A DNA stretch of 64,000 bases from Pseudomonas congelans (GCF_900103225.1 NZ_FNJH01000009.1:1-64000), one strand, 5' to 3'; shown: positions 27,705 through 36,867, numbered from the stretch's first letter. Numbers and translations are program-made. The notes: generated by a model from the sequence alone, not told the origin.

Positions 27705-29513
27705 TCAACCTTCGATCTCGATCAGCACTTCGCCCGGATTGACGCGGTCGCCCTTGGCGACGTGGATGGCGACGACCTTGCCCGCGACCGACGCCTGAAC
27801 CTCGGTCTCCATCTTCATCGCTTCAGTGATCAGCACAGCCTGACCGGCCTTGACCACATCGCCCTCCTTGACCAGCACATCGACGATGTTGCCGGGCATG
27901 GTGGTGCTGACGTCGCCCGGTGCGTGAGCTTGCTTGCGTTTGCTGACCCCGCCACCGACGAATTCGTTGAGCGGCTCGAACACCACCTCTTCCGGCATGC
28001 CGTCTATGGTCAGGTAGAAGTGGCGCTTGCCCTCGGCCTTGACGCCCACACCGGTGATGTCGACCCGATAGGTTTCGCCGTGCACATCAATAACGAACTC
28101 GGTCGGCACGCCCTCACCGCCCGCCCTGGCAACGCTTCCGGCTTCGGGAATCGGCAGCAGCACTTCCGGCGCCAGCGTCCCGGCTGCACGTTCCTCAAGG
28201 AACTTGCGGCCAATGTCCGGGAACATGGCGAACGTCAGCACGTCCTCTTCAGACTTGGCCAGTGCGCCGATATCGGCCCGTAGTTTGGTCATCTCCGGCT
28301 TGAGCAGGTCGGCCGGACGAACGTCGATCAGTTCTTCATTGCCAATCGCCTGACGACGCAGTTTTTCATCCACCTGCCCCGGCGCCTTGCCGTAACCGCC
28401 TTGCAGATAAAGCTTCACTTCATTGGTGATGGTCTTGTAACGCTCCCCGGCCAACACGTTGAAGAACGCCTGAGTACCAACGATCTGCGAGGTCGGCGTT
28501 ACCAATGGCGGATAACCGAGGTCTTTGCGCACGCGCGGAATTTCAGCCAGCACTTCGCTCATGCGGTTGAGTGCGCCCTGCTCCTTCAACTGATTGGCCA
28601 GGTTGGAAATCATGCCGCCAGGCACCTGGTTAACCTGCACCCGCGTGTCGACTGCAGTAAATTCGCTCTCGAACTGGTGGTATTTCTTACGCACCGCGTA
28701 GAAGTACAGACCGATTTCCTGAAGCAGTTCCAGGTCCAGACCGGTATCGAACTCGCTGCCCTTGAGCGCGGCCACCATCGATTCGGTGCCCGGATGGCTG
28801 GTGCCCCAGGCAAAGCTGGAGATCGCCGTGTCGATATGGTCCGCGCCGCTTTCGATCGCCTTGAGCTGACACATGGCGGCCAGACCGGCCGTGTCATGCG
28901 AGTGGATGAACACCGGCAGCGACTGCTCGGTCTTCAGCGCCTTGACCAGCTCACCCGTGGCATAAGGCGTCAGCAGGCCGGCCATGTCCTTGATCGCCAC
29001 CGAGTCACAGCCCATGGCTTCCATCTGCCGGGCCTGCGCCACGAAGGCCTCGATGGTGTGCACCGGGCTGGTGGTGTAGGCGATGGTGCCCTGTGCATGT
29101 TTGCCCGCAGCCTTCACCGCCTCGATGGCAACCCGCAGGTTACGCACATCGTTCATGGCATCGAAAATACGGAACACATCAATACCGTTGACCGCCGCCT
29201 TGGCGACGAACGCCTTGACCACGTCATCGCTGTAATGCCGATAGCCCAGCAGGTTCTGGCCGCGCAGGAGCATCTGCAGCCGGGTATTGGGCAAGGCCGC
29301 ACGCAGCTGACGCAGGCGTTCCCACGGGTCTTCCTTGAGAAAACGCACGCAGGCATCGAAGGTGGCGCCGCCCCAGACTTCCAGCGACCAGTAGCCGACC
29401 TGGTCGAGCTTGTCGCAGATCGGCAGCATGTCTTCAGTACGCATGCGGGTCGCCAGCAACGATTGATGAGCGTCACGCAGGATGGTGTCGGTTACGAAAA
29501 TCTTCTTGGACAT
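27705..29513 (-). CDS. pycB: Pyruvate carboxylase subunit B (annotated in many genomes as OadA)
   Basis: This 602-residue carboxyltransferase subunit carries biotin and makes oxaloacetate from pyruvate. The N-terminal HMGL-like TIM barrel has VTDTILRDAHQSL and WGGATFDACVRFLKEDPWERL. A PYC_OADA conserved domain follows, then a C-terminal biotinyl domain with EAMKMETEV (biotin lysine about K567). No OadB/OadG sodium-pump genes are near, and a biotin carboxylase gene is adjacent, so a two-subunit pyruvate carboxylase is favoured over a decarboxylase. It is 11 bp after pycA. Confidence 0.95.
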   Translation of the reverse strand: MSKKIFVTDTILRDAHQSLLATRMRTEDMLPICDKLDQVGYWSLEVWGGATFDACVRFLKEDPWERLRQLRAALPNTRLQMLLRGQNLLGYRHYSDDVVKAFVAKAAVNGIDVFRIFDAMNDVRNLRVAIEAVKAAGKHAQGTIAYTTSPVHTIEAFVAQARQMEAMGCDSVAIKDMAGLLTPYATGELVKALKTEQSLPVFIHSHDTAGLAAMCQLKAIESGADHIDTAISSFAWGTSHPGTESMVAALKGSEFDTGLDLELLQEIGLYFYAVRKKYHQFESEFTAVDTRVQVNQVPGGMISNLANQLKEQGALNRMSEVLAEIPRVRKDLGYPPLVTPTSQIVGTQAFFNVLAGERYKTITNEVKLYLQGGYGKAPGQVDEKLRRQAIGNEELIDVRPADLLKPEMTKLRADIGALAKSEEDVLTFAMFPDIGRKFLEERAAGTLAPEVLLPIPEAGSVARAGGEGVPTEFVIDVHGETYRVDITGVGVKAEGKRHFYLTIDGMPEEVVFEPLNEFVGGGVSKRKQAHAPGDVSTTMPGNIVDVLVKEGDVVKAGQAVLITEAMKMETEVQASVAGKVVAIHVAKGDRVNPGEVLIEIEG

Positions 29514-29524
29514 TTCACTGTTCC

Positions 29525-30940
29525 TTACAGACCGGCGTGTGCGGCAATGGCGGCGGCGATGGCCAGGGCCAGCTCTTCGGGTTTGCGTTTGATCGAATAA
29601 TTGGTCAGCTCGGGGTGGCTTTCGACAAAGCTGGTGTTGAACTCACCGCTGCGAAACTCCGGGTTGCGGAGAATTTCCTGGTAATAGGCAGCCGTGGTCT
29701 TGACCCCTTGCAGACGCATGTCATCGAGCGCACGCAGGCCGCGGTCCATGGCCTCTTCCCAGGTCAACGCCCAGACAATCAGCTTCAGGCACATCGAGTC
29801 ATAGAACGGCGGAATGGTGTAGCCGGTATAAATCGCCGTGTCGGTGCGCACGCCAGGCCCGCCGGGCGCGTAATAACGGGTGATCTTGCCGAAGCTGGGC
29901 AGAAAGTTGTTCTTCGGGTCTTCGGCGTTGATCCGGAACTGCAGGGCAAAACCGCGATGGATGATGTCTTCCTGCTTGACCGACAGCGGCAGACCGGAGG
30001 CGATACGAATCTGCTCGCGAACGATATCGATGCCGGTGATTTCTTCGGTGATGGTGTGCTCGACCTGCACCCGGGTGTTCATTTCCATGAAGTACACCTC
30101 GCCCTCGGCGAGCAGAAACTCCACGGTGCCAGCGTTCTCGTAACCGACTGCCTTGGCTGCACGTACCGACAGATCGCCGATGTAGGCGCGCTGTTCGGGC
30201 GTCAACTGCGGGCTGGGAGCAATTTCGATGAGCTTCTGGTTGCGTCGCTGAATCGAACAGTCGCGCTCGAACAGGTGCACCACGTTGCCGAAACTGTCGC
30301 CCAGAATCTGCGCTTCAATGTGCTTGGGATTGACGATGCACTTCTCGAGAAAGACCTCTGCCGAGCCGAAGGCTTTGGTCGCTTCGGAAATCACGCGCGG
30401 GAAGGCCTGCTCAAGTTCTTCGCGGCTGTTGCAGCGGCGGATACCACGTCCACCGCCCCCGGAGGTGGCCTTGAGCATCACCGGGTAACCGATACGCTCG
30501 CCTTCAATCAACGCCTCGTCGATATCGGCCACGTTGCCTTCGGTGCCGGGCGTGACCGGCACGCCGGCCTTGATCATGCTGCGCCGGGCCTCGGTCTTGT
30601 CACCCATGCGGCGAATCACTTCTGCGGAGGGACCGATGAATTTGATCCCTCGCTCGGCACAGATATCGGCCAATTCGGCATTCTCGGAAAGAAAGCCATA
30701 ACCGGGATGCAATGCATCGCAGCCGGTTTCCACTGCCAGATTCACCAATTTACGCGGGTTCAGGTAACCCGCCAGAGGTTCGGCACCAATGCTATAGGCT
30801 TCGTCGGCACGTTTGACATGCAAGGCATGCCGGTCAGCTTCGGAAAAGATCGCTACCGAGCGAATGCCCATCTCGGCGCATGCACGCACGATGCGAACGG
30901 CAATCTCCCCGCGGTTGGCGATCAGAATTTTTGTTATCAC
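29525..30940 (-). CDS. pycA: Pyruvate carboxylase subunit A (biotin carboxylase)
   Basis: This 471-residue ATP-grasp enzyme is AccC-like and carboxylates the biotin of subunit B. It begins MITKILIANRGEIAVRIVRA and has the glycine-rich ATP loop KATSGGGGRGIR, then FLEKCIVNPKHIEAQILGD and the catalytic EMNTRVQVEHTITE. It is the first gene of the pycAB operon, divergent from a LysR gene 160 bp away, which likely regulates it. Confidence 0.95.
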   Translation of the reverse strand: MITKILIANRGEIAVRIVRACAEMGIRSVAIFSEADRHALHVKRADEAYSIGAEPLAGYLNPRKLVNLAVETGCDALHPGYGFLSENAELADICAERGIKFIGPSAEVIRRMGDKTEARRSMIKAGVPVTPGTEGNVADIDEALIEGERIGYPVMLKATSGGGGRGIRRCNSREELEQAFPRVISEATKAFGSAEVFLEKCIVNPKHIEAQILGDSFGNVVHLFERDCSIQRRNQKLIEIAPSPQLTPEQRAYIGDLSVRAAKAVGYENAGTVEFLLAEGEVYFMEMNTRVQVEHTITEEITGIDIVREQIRIASGLPLSVKQEDIIHRGFALQFRINAEDPKNNFLPSFGKITRYYAPGGPGVRTDTAIYTGYTIPPFYDSMCLKLIVWALTWEEAMDRGLRALDDMRLQGVKTTAAYYQEILRNPEFRSGEFNTSFVESHPELTNYSIKRKPEELALAIAAAIAAHAGL

Positions 30941-31048
30941 TGGCGTTTCCCTCGACCCACACTTGTAACCGTGTATGTGACTGAATGTCGCAGGCCCACC
31001 CTATGCCAAATCAAGGATTAACAAAAATGAGTAAAAGTTGGGAGGTGC

Positions 31049-31064
31049 ATAAGTAAAAGCTTAT
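31049..31064. promoter_or_regulatory. Dyad between pycA and the divergent LysR gene
   Basis: ATAAG-TAAAAG-CTTAT is a perfect 5-6-5 inverted repeat in the middle of the 160-bp divergent region, 37 bp before the LysR start. It is a plausible binding site for that regulator (the core reads T-N12-A, one base longer than the canonical LysR box). Confidence 0.5.
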
Positions 31065-31100
31065 AGTTGGCGCTCCAGTCAGATCGCGGAGCCTTTATAA

Positions 31101-32051
31101 ATGCGTAAGTCATTGATGCGTATGACATTGCGTCAGCTGCGCATTTTCAATGAAGTGTGCGATCTGCGCTCATACAGCCGTGCGGCCGAAGAGATGTCGC
31201 TGACACAACCCGCTGTCAGCCTGCAGATTCGCCAGCTAGAAGAGCTGATCGGCCAGCCGCTGTTCGAGTACGTCAGCAAAAAGCTCTACCTGACTGAAGC
31301 GGCACAAGCGCTGCAACAGGCCAGCCGGGATATTTTCGGGCGCCTGGAAAGCCTGGACATGCAGCTTTCCGACATGCAGGGCTCGCTGCAAGGCCAGTTG
31401 AAGCTGGCAGTCGAGTCGAGCTGCAAATACTTTATTCCTCACCTGTTCGCCGCCTTCAAGCGCCAGCACCCGGAAGTCAGCCTGAGTCTGATGGTGGTCA
31501 ATCGCGCGCAAGTCATCAGACGTCTGGCGGATAACCGCGATGATCTTGTGGTGATGTCGGCAGTGCCGCTGGACATGGGCCTGGAGTTCTTGCCCTTCCT
31601 GAATAACCCGATTGTCGCCGTGGCCCCGCCTGACCATCCGCTGAGCAGCCGTGAGACGCTCAGCCTGAAAGACCTGGAGCCATGGCCCCTGCTGACCCGG
31701 GAAACAGGGTCGGGTACGCGTCGGGCCTGCGAGGAGTTCTTCAAGGAGAAGCGCGTGCATTTCACGCAGACGCTGGAAGTCTCCTCCAGCGAAGCACAAC
31801 GTGAATGCGTGGTAGCCGGGCTGGGCCTGGCGATGCTGACCCGGCACGCGGTGTGCCAGGAGCTCGCCACAGGCGCTCTGGTGGAGCTGCCCGTGGCGGA
31901 GTTGCCGCTGTATCGAAGCTGGTGCGTGGCTCAGGCCGGTGACAAACGCCTTTCACCGGTAGCACATGCCTTTCTTGCGTTCATCCGTAGCGAACGTGCG
32001 CAGATCAGCCAGCTTGTCGAGCGTTTCGACGGTCGACCGCGGGCAACTTGA
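31101..32051 (+). CDS. LysR-family regulator divergent from pycAB
   Basis: The 316-residue regulator has an HTH at about 20-45 (SRAAEEMSLTQPAVSLQIRQLEEL), then a CysB/CbbR-like effector domain. The position matches that of the LysR gene next to pycAB in other pseudomonads, so control of pyruvate carboxylase is likely. An in-frame ATG five codons later is a possible alternative start. Its 3' end overlaps the convergent small gene at 32005-32226 by 47 bp. Confidence 0.9.
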   Translation: MRKSLMRMTLRQLRIFNEVCDLRSYSRAAEEMSLTQPAVSLQIRQLEELIGQPLFEYVSKKLYLTEAAQALQQASRDIFGRLESLDMQLSDMQGSLQGQLKLAVESSCKYFIPHLFAAFKRQHPEVSLSLMVVNRAQVIRRLADNRDDLVVMSAVPLDMGLEFLPFLNNPIVAVAPPDHPLSSRETLSLKDLEPWPLLTRETGSGTRRACEEFFKEKRVHFTQTLEVSSSEAQRECVVAGLGLAMLTRHAVCQELATGALVELPVAELPLYRSWCVAQAGDKRLSPVAHAFLAFIRSERAQISQLVERFDGRPRAT

Positions 32052-32226
32052 TCGTCTGCCAAACAGCGTTATTCATGCCATCCATGTAGTCACACAGCTC
32101 CTGATTGAGCTGACGTGCCTCGCTATAGCTTTCAATTGCCCGACGAAACTCCATGCGACGTTGATCTTCCTGCTGACGGCGGGTTTTCACGGTGCTGGTA
32201 GGTAAATCATCGTAATGCCGAGCCAT
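32005..32226 (-). CDS. Small conserved-looking charged protein
   Basis: The 73-residue protein starts MARHYDDLPTSTVKTRRQQE and is highly basic/acidic with no membrane segment. Support for a real gene is a good ribosome site (GGGAGACAGGAT before ATG) and a KTRRQQEDQRRMEFRRAIE segment. From memory, that segment resembles the small PA3496-type family; this was not checked. It overlaps the end of the convergent LysR gene. No function can be assigned. Confidence 0.6.
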   Translation of the reverse strand: MARHYDDLPTSTVKTRRQQEDQRRMEFRRAIESYSEARQLNQELCDYMDGMNNAVWQTIKLPAVDRRNARQAG

Positions 32227-32334
32227 ATCCTGTCTCCCAATACGTTTTGTGGGAGCACCAGAATGGAGCGTGACAGTGACAATCAGGCGGCGGACACATG
32301 ACAGATCGATGAAACTTGATGTAACGGGATCGGC

Positions 32335-33201
32335 TCAGTCTTCGTGGGTCTTGATCGACTTTGGCGACAGACGCAAGCCGCGCAGACTGCGCTTGACGCT
32401 CTTGAGGTGGTTGACCAGACCGGGGCCGCGAGCCATGGCAACGCCCATTGCCAGCACGTCAATGACTACAAGATGTGCAATGCGGGAAGTCAGCGGCGTG
32501 TAGATTTCGGTGTCTTCGTGCACATCGATGGCCAGATTGACCGACGACAGCTCGGCCAGCGGTGTCTGACTGGGGCACAAGGTGATCAGCGTCGCGCCGC
32601 TTTCGCGGACCAGGTTGGCGGTGATCAGCAAATCCTTGGAACGGCCTGACTGCGAAATGCATACAGCAACATCTGTCGGCTTGAGCGTGACGGCAGACAT
32701 TGCCTGCATGTGCGGATCGGAATACGCCGCCGCGGTCAGCAGCAGACGAAAGAACTTGTGCTGCGCATCGGCGGCGACTGCGCCGGACGCGCCGAACCCG
32801 TAGAACTCGACACGGTTGGCCCCGGCCATGGCCGTGACTGCCAGTTGCAACGCATGGGGGTCGAGGTTTTCGCGCACTTCCATGAGCGTGTGCAGCGTGG
32901 TGTCGAAAATCTTCAGGCTGTAGTCGGCAACCGAATCGTCTTCGTGAATCGCAAACTGCCCAAAACTTGCACCTGCCGCGAGGCTCTGCGCCAGCTTGAG
33001 CTTGAGGTCCTGAAACCCGGTGCAGCCAATGGCCCGGCAGAAACGCACGATGGTCGGCTCGCTGATACCGACACTGTGCGCCAGGTCTGCCATGGAACTG
33101 TGCATCACGGCCGCGGGGTCGAGCAGCACATGGTCAGCTACCTTGAGCTCCGATTTGCGCAGCAAATTACGTGACTGGGCGATGTGTTGCAGCAGATTCA
33201 A
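32335..33201 (-). CDS. RpiR-family (HexR-like) regulator
   Basis: The 288-residue regulator has an N-terminal RpiR HTH (MADLAHSVGISEPTIVRFCRAIGCTGFQDLK) and a C-terminal SIS sugar-phosphate domain (VEFYGFGASGAVAADAQHKF; VAVCISQSGRSKDLL). It is closely HexR-like. The family N-terminus MNLLQHIAQSR fits a TTG start at 33201; longer reading through 33324 is not conserved-looking. In P. aeruginosa and P. putida, as I recall, a second glucose-6-phosphate dehydrogenase gene follows a paralogue at this locus; none is present here. A perfect palindrome upstream suggests autoregulation. Confidence 0.87.
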   Translation of the reverse strand: MNLLQHIAQSRNLLRKSELKVADHVLLDPAAVMHSSMADLAHSVGISEPTIVRFCRAIGCTGFQDLKLKLAQSLAAGASFGQFAIHEDDSVADYSLKIFDTTLHTLMEVRENLDPHALQLAVTAMAGANRVEFYGFGASGAVAADAQHKFFRLLLTAAAYSDPHMQAMSAVTLKPTDVAVCISQSGRSKDLLITANLVRESGATLITLCPSQTPLAELSSVNLAIDVHEDTEIYTPLTSRIAHLVVIDVLAMGVAMARGPGLVNHLKSVKRSLRGLRLSPKSIKTHED

Positions 33202-33246
33202 GGGGCAGACTCGGCAAAAGAGAGATGGGCTGGGCTGTAGCTTTCT

Positions 33247-33261
33247 TGTAGTTATACTACA
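33247..33261. promoter_or_regulatory. Operator-like palindrome upstream of the RpiR/HexR-like gene
   Basis: TGTAGT-TAT-ACTACA is a perfect 6-3-6 palindrome 46 bp upstream of the TTG start. It resembles HexR operators of the TGTAATnnnATTACA form. A second imperfect dyad, GTGGGA-ATAA-TCCTAC, lies at 33327-33342. The rest of the 33202-33509 gap holds no gene. Confidence 0.65.
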
Positions 33262-33509
33262 TGACCCGCCAGCCGCCCAGTTAAACGAAGCTGGAACGTG
33301 CCGTGCGGGCGTTATCAGCGACAATTGTGGGAATAATCCTACATTAGGCCAATTCCCCAGTCAGAGCCTGCCTGTTCACCAATAAAGGTAGACGCAACGC
33401 ATTCGCTCCCGGCAACAGGCGACGACCGGTCGTCAGCGCCCCCGCCATTTTTATTGCCTGACGCAAAGCATGGTTTGCCCGTCATGGCGCAGCACCCTAG
33501 AATGCGCGG

Positions 33510-35693
33510 ATGCGCGATGATCTCTCTCTTCTTCTGAATTCCCTCAACGATGCCCAGCGTCAGGCCGTAGCCGCCTCTCTGGGTCGTCAGTTGGTCCTGG
33601 CTGGTGCTGGCTCCGGCAAAACCCGTGTGCTGGTGCATCGCATCGCATGGCTGATGCAGGTCGAGCAAGCCTCCCCGCATTCGGTCCTGTCGGTGACGTT
33701 CACCAACAAGGCTGCCGCCGAGATGCGCCACCGTATCGAGCAGTTGATGGGCATCAGCCCGGCGGGCATGTGGGTGGGCACCTTCCACGGTCTGGCGCAC
33801 CGCCTGCTGCGTGCACACTGGCAGGAAGCCGGGCTGGTACAGACCTTCCAGATCCTCGACAGCGATGACCAGCAGCGTCTGGTAAAGCGCGTGATGCGCG
33901 AGCTGGGTCTGGACGAACAACGCTGGCCTGCACGTCAGGCCCAGTGGTTCATCAATGGTCAGAAAGACGAAGGCCTGCGCCCGAAACATATTCAGGCCAG
34001 CGGCGACCTGTTCCTGACCACCATGAAAAGCGTCTACGAAGCCTACGAGATCGCCTGCCAGCGGGCCGGCGTCATCGACTTCTCCGAACTGCTGCTGCGC
34101 GCGCTCGACCTGTGGCGCGATAACCCGGGCTTGCTGGCGCATTATCAGCGCCGCTTCCGCCACGTTCTGGTGGACGAGTTCCAGGACACCAACGCCGTGC
34201 AGTACGCGTGGCTGCGCCTGCTCGCCCAGGGGGGCGACAGCCTGATGGTGGTCGGCGACGACGATCAGTCCATTTACGGCTGGCGTGGCGCGAAGATCGA
34301 GAACATCCACCAGTATTCCTCGGACTTCCCGGACACCGAAGTCATCCGCCTGGAGCAGAACTACCGCTCCACGGCGAGCATCCTCAAGGCCGCCAACGGT
34401 TTGATCATCAATAACAGTGGTCGCCTGGGCAAGGAACTATGGACCGACGTCGGCGATGGCGAGCTGATCAATCTGTACGCCGCGTTCAACGAGCACGATG
34501 AGGCGCGCTACGTGGTCGAGACCATCGAGAGCGCGCTGAAAACCGGTATCTCGCGCAACGACATCGCCATTCTGTACCGCTCCAACGCCCAGTCGCGAGT
34601 GCTCGAAGAAGCGCTGCTGCGCGAGCGTATTCCTTATCGAATCTACGGCGGACAGCGCTTCTTCGAACGCGCCGAGATCAAGAATGCCATGGCCTACATG
34701 CGCTTGCTGGAAGGCCGTGGCAACGATGCGGCGCTGGAGCGGGTGATCAACGTTCCGGCGCGCGGCATAGGCGAAAAGACCGTCGAAGCGATTCGCGAGC
34801 ATGCACGGCATGCCGACGTCTCCATGTGGGAAGCGATGCGTCTGCTGGTTGCCAACAAGGGCCTGACCGGGCGCGCCGCCACTGCCTTGGGCGGCTTCAT
34901 CGAGCTGATCGAGAACCTCGCGGCCAAGGTCATGGAAATGCCGCTGCACCTGATGACCCAGACGGTGATCGAACAGTCCGGGCTGATTACCTATCACGAG
35001 CAGGAAAAAGGCGAGAAAGGTCAGGCGCGGGTAGAAAACCTTGAGGAACTGGTCAGCGCTGCCCGCGCTTTCGAGAATCACGAAAGCGAAGAAGACCTGA
35101 CGCCACTGGCCGCGTTCCTGGGCCATGCCTCCCTGGAAGCGGGCGACACCCAGGCGCAGGAGCATGAAGACAGCATTCAGCTGATGACCCTGCACAGCGC
35201 CAAGGGTCTGGAGTTCCCGCACGTGTTCCTGGTGGGCATGGAAGAAGGCCTGTTCCCGCACAAGATGAGTCTTGAGGAGCCGGGCCGTCTTGAAGAGGAG
35301 CGGCGTCTGGCCTATGTCGGTATCACCCGCGCCATGAAACAGCTGGTGATGACCTACGCCGAGACACGTCGTCTGTACGGCAGCGAAACCTACAACAAGG
35401 TCTCTCGCTTCGTACGCGAGATTCCGCCTGCGCTGATTCAGGAAGTCCGGCTGTCGAACAGCGTCAACCGTCCGTTCGGCGGCACGCCGAAATTCAACAG
35501 CAGCAGCCTGTTCAACGGTACCGGCATTCCGGAAACCGAGTTCACCATGGGCCAGCGCGTCCAGCATGCGGTGTTCGGCGAAGGCGTGATCCTCAACTTC
35601 GAAGGCGCCGGCGCTCAGGCGCGGGTGCAGGTCAACTTCCCCGAGGGCAGCAAGTGGCTGATGATGGGCTACGCGAAACTGGTACCGTTGTAG
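33510..35693 (+). CDS. uvrD: DNA helicase II UvrD
   Basis: This 727-residue superfamily 1A 3'-5' helicase acts in nucleotide excision and mismatch repair. The motifs run in order: Q motif LNDAQRQAV, Walker A AGAGSGKT (31-38), motif II VLVDEFQDTN, motif III VVGDDDQSIYGWRGA, motif IV EQNYRS, motif V LMTLHSAKGLEFPHVF and motif VI EERRLAYVGITRA. The C-terminal VQVNFPEGSKWLMMGYAKL tail matches the RNA-polymerase-binding end of UvrD. The length is typical. Confidence 0.98.
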   Translation: MRDDLSLLLNSLNDAQRQAVAASLGRQLVLAGAGSGKTRVLVHRIAWLMQVEQASPHSVLSVTFTNKAAAEMRHRIEQLMGISPAGMWVGTFHGLAHRLLRAHWQEAGLVQTFQILDSDDQQRLVKRVMRELGLDEQRWPARQAQWFINGQKDEGLRPKHIQASGDLFLTTMKSVYEAYEIACQRAGVIDFSELLLRALDLWRDNPGLLAHYQRRFRHVLVDEFQDTNAVQYAWLRLLAQGGDSLMVVGDDDQSIYGWRGAKIENIHQYSSDFPDTEVIRLEQNYRSTASILKAANGLIINNSGRLGKELWTDVGDGELINLYAAFNEHDEARYVVETIESALKTGISRNDIAILYRSNAQSRVLEEALLRERIPYRIYGGQRFFERAEIKNAMAYMRLLEGRGNDAALERVINVPARGIGEKTVEAIREHARHADVSMWEAMRLLVANKGLTGRAATALGGFIELIENLAAKVMEMPLHLMTQTVIEQSGLITYHEQEKGEKGQARVENLEELVSAARAFENHESEEDLTPLAAFLGHASLEAGDTQAQEHEDSIQLMTLHSAKGLEFPHVFLVGMEEGLFPHKMSLEEPGRLEEERRLAYVGITRAMKQLVMTYAETRRLYGSETYNKVSRFVREIPPALIQEVRLSNSVNRPFGGTPKFNSSSLFNGTGIPETEFTMGQRVQHAVFGEGVILNFEGAGAQARVQVNFPEGSKWLMMGYAKLVPL

Positions 35694-35724
35694 GCCGGTC
35701 AATCATCGCCCATACGTCCCTGAC

Positions 35725-35755
35725 TATCGTTCCCACGCTAGCGTGAGGAACGATA
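35725..35755. repeat. Short palindromic spacer repeat after uvrD
   Basis: TATCGTTCC-CACGCTAGCGTG-AGGAACGATA is an almost perfect 31-bp palindrome made from the same words as the repeats at 27500 and 58415 (CACGCT..AGCGTG, GGAACGATA). It lies 32 bp after the uvrD stop and could act as its terminator-like hairpin. Confidence 0.75.
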
Positions 35756-35893
35756 ATCCTCGTGCACATCTTACGAAGCGCGTAGAAAAGTCCTACGCTG
35801 TTTATGTAAAAGTCCGAAACACTAACGCGCTGGTCATGTTGCCATCCGCTGTGCAACATGGCGCGCGTGCAATCACAAAACGGGAATACCCTT

Positions 35894-36736
35894 ATGCAAC
35901 GTTTTCTAAGCATCGCGATGGCGCTGTGCATCGGGCTCACCATGAGCCTGGATGTGAACGCCGCGCGTTTCGGTGGTGGCAAGAGCATGGGCTCGGCGCC
36001 TACGCATCAGACACGTCAGGCTGCGCCTTCCACACCTGCGGCAGCGCCTAACGCTGCGGGTCGTCCTGCCCCTGCGGCAAGCGGTGCTTCGCGCTGGCTG
36101 GGCCCATTGGCCGGTATCGCTGCCGGTGGCCTGCTCGCGTCGATGTTCATGGGTGACGGCTTCAACGGCCTGCAACTGTTCGACATCCTGATCATGGGCC
36201 TCATCGCCTTCCTGATCTTCCGCTTCATTGCGCGTCGTCGTCAGCAGCAACAGCCGAAGATGGCTGCTGCCGGTGCTCCGTATCAGCGCGAAACCAGCCA
36301 GCCTGCGCAGAACCCGGTCTTCGGCAGTTCTTCCCCGGCCTCCGCTGCGCCCGTGATCAACGCACCTGCCTGGTTCGATGAACAGCGCTTCCTGGACGCT
36401 GCTCGCGGCCACTTCCAGTCGCTGCAGCAGCACTGGGACGCCAACGAGATGGACAAGATCGCCGAGTTCGTCACCCCGCAAATGCTGCAATTCCTGAAAA
36501 AGGAACGTGCGGACCTGGGCGACGGCTTCCAGTCGACCTACATCGAAAACCTTCAGGTTCAACTGGATGGTGTGGATGATCGGGCCGACAAGACCATCGC
36601 CACCCTGACGTTCTCGGGCGTGTCCAAGACGTCGCGTTTCGACCAGGGCGAAGTGTTCAGCGAAAGCTGGAACATGGAACGTCCGCAAGGCGATAACCAG
36701 CCCTGGCTGGTGGCAGGAATTCGCCAGAACGGTTGA
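35894..36736 (+). CDS. Membrane protein with C-terminal Tim44-like domain
   Basis: The 280-residue protein has a signal-like first helix (residues 1-20), an Ala/Pro-rich segment rich in short repeats (about 25-70), and two close membrane helices (WLGPLAGIAAGGLLASMFM; LFDILIMGLIAFLIFRFIARR). The Tim44/MBA1-like domain occupies about 150-280 (WFDEQRFLDAARGHFQSLQQHWD; FQSTYIENLQVQLDGV). The bacterial role is unknown; related proteins are inner-membrane factors. ATG 35894 is chosen for the signal helix. A terminator follows directly. Confidence 0.85.
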   Translation: MQRFLSIAMALCIGLTMSLDVNAARFGGGKSMGSAPTHQTRQAAPSTPAAAPNAAGRPAPAASGASRWLGPLAGIAAGGLLASMFMGDGFNGLQLFDILIMGLIAFLIFRFIARRRQQQQPKMAAAGAPYQRETSQPAQNPVFGSSSPASAAPVINAPAWFDEQRFLDAARGHFQSLQQHWDANEMDKIAEFVTPQMLQFLKKERADLGDGFQSTYIENLQVQLDGVDDRADKTIATLTFSGVSKTSRFDQGEVFSESWNMERPQGDNQPWLVAGIRQNG

Positions 36737-36760
36737 ACCAGAACCCGTTCTCGCGTTCAG

Positions 36761-36787
36761 AACCCCGGACATATCCGGGGTTTTTTG
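36761..36787 (+). terminator. Rho-independent terminator of the Tim44-domain gene
   Basis: AACCCCGGA - CATA - TCCGGGGTT is followed by four more T after the stem. It is located 25 bp after the stop codon. Confidence 0.93.
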
Positions 36788-36867
36788 TTTATCCGTTCGG
36801 ATAGTTATTTTGAGAAAGGCTTTACGCTACTGTATAACCCGCGCCATCAAGTGAGAGGATCTGTGTC

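Noticed and set aside
27705..29513. Oxaloacetate decarboxylase alpha subunit (sodium pump)
   Set aside because: No beta or gamma subunit genes nearby and a biotin carboxylase subunit directly upstream; pyruvate carboxylase B is the better name.
33421..33434. Perfect palindrome GACGACCGGTCGTC upstream of uvrD as a LexA site
   Set aside because: It lacks the CTG-N10-CAG LexA pattern, and GC-rich 14-bp palindromes are expected by chance in such DNA.
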